This document shows, piece by piece, positions 5,297-5,301 of a stretch of 5,301 bases of DNA. Location: assembly GCF_002871795.1 (NCBI RefSeq), contig NZ_PNHL01000008.1, forward strand, positions 24,888 to 30,188, read 5' to 3'. Each line of letters begins with the position of its first letter. Within the stretch, counting starts at the first letter, position 1. The translations under genes were made by a program, and so were the position numbers. Source of the stretch: Brachybacterium sp. UMB0905 (GTDB lineage: Bacteria; Actinomycetota; Actinomycetes; Actinomycetales; Dermabacteraceae). The notes under the pieces are model-generated. The model saw only the letters and a program-made list of their open reading frames with translations, made no database searches and was not told where the DNA came from.

Positions 5297-5301
5297 CCCC
5301 T

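Overview
The window reads as chromosomal DNA from a high-GC Gram-positive bacterium (Actinomycetota, probably a Micrococcales-type genus; the genus is a guess). The support is strongly GC-rich third-position codon use, a DnaK lacking the roughly 24-residue ATPase-domain insert of Gram-negative DnaK, an actinobacterial-type GrpE N-terminus (TDKRKVTPEGG), and HspR-type operator sites (HAIR) upstream of dnaK. No mobile element, tRNA, rRNA or CRISPR array is visible.

Left half, minus strand (26-2640): dnaK followed by grpE, translationally coupled (TGATG or GTGA overlap). This is the start of the usual actinobacterial dnaK-grpE-dnaJ-hspR heat-shock operon. Only 25 bases lie downstream of grpE, so dnaJ and hspR, if present, are outside the window. 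DnaK is the ATP-driven chaperone and GrpE its nucleotide exchange factor.

Central divergent intergenic region (2641-3119): the dnaK control region. By eye it holds two promoters on the minus strand. The distal one matches the SigR/SigH-type oxidative/heat-stress ECF consensus (GGAAT-N18-GTT). The proximal one matches a housekeeping promoter (TTGACA-N18-TCTACT). Each has its own HAIR-type inverted repeat across the -10/start region. A small hairpin abuts the dnaK Shine-Dalgarno sequence. The other side of the region leads to a plus-strand gene with a good ribosome binding site but no recognisable promoter.

Right half, plus strand: a three-helix membrane-anchored endonuclease/exonuclease/phosphatase (EEP) family protein (3120-4097), then a 333-bp spacer, then a short spermidine-synthase-like Rossmann-fold protein (4431-5252) whose start has no Shine-Dalgarno sequence. 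The spacer is rich in short repeats: a perfect 19-bp duplication across the EEP stop codon, a GC-rich hairpin, three copies of a GGCCGTTNTGTTCCACC-like motif (two direct, one inverted), and a perfect 7-3-7 palindrome.

The coding content is ordinary. The parts most worth checking are regulatory: the paired promoter/HAIR arrangement ahead of dnaK, and the triple motif ahead of the spermidine-synthase-like gene. I see no evidence of a novel multi-gene system.
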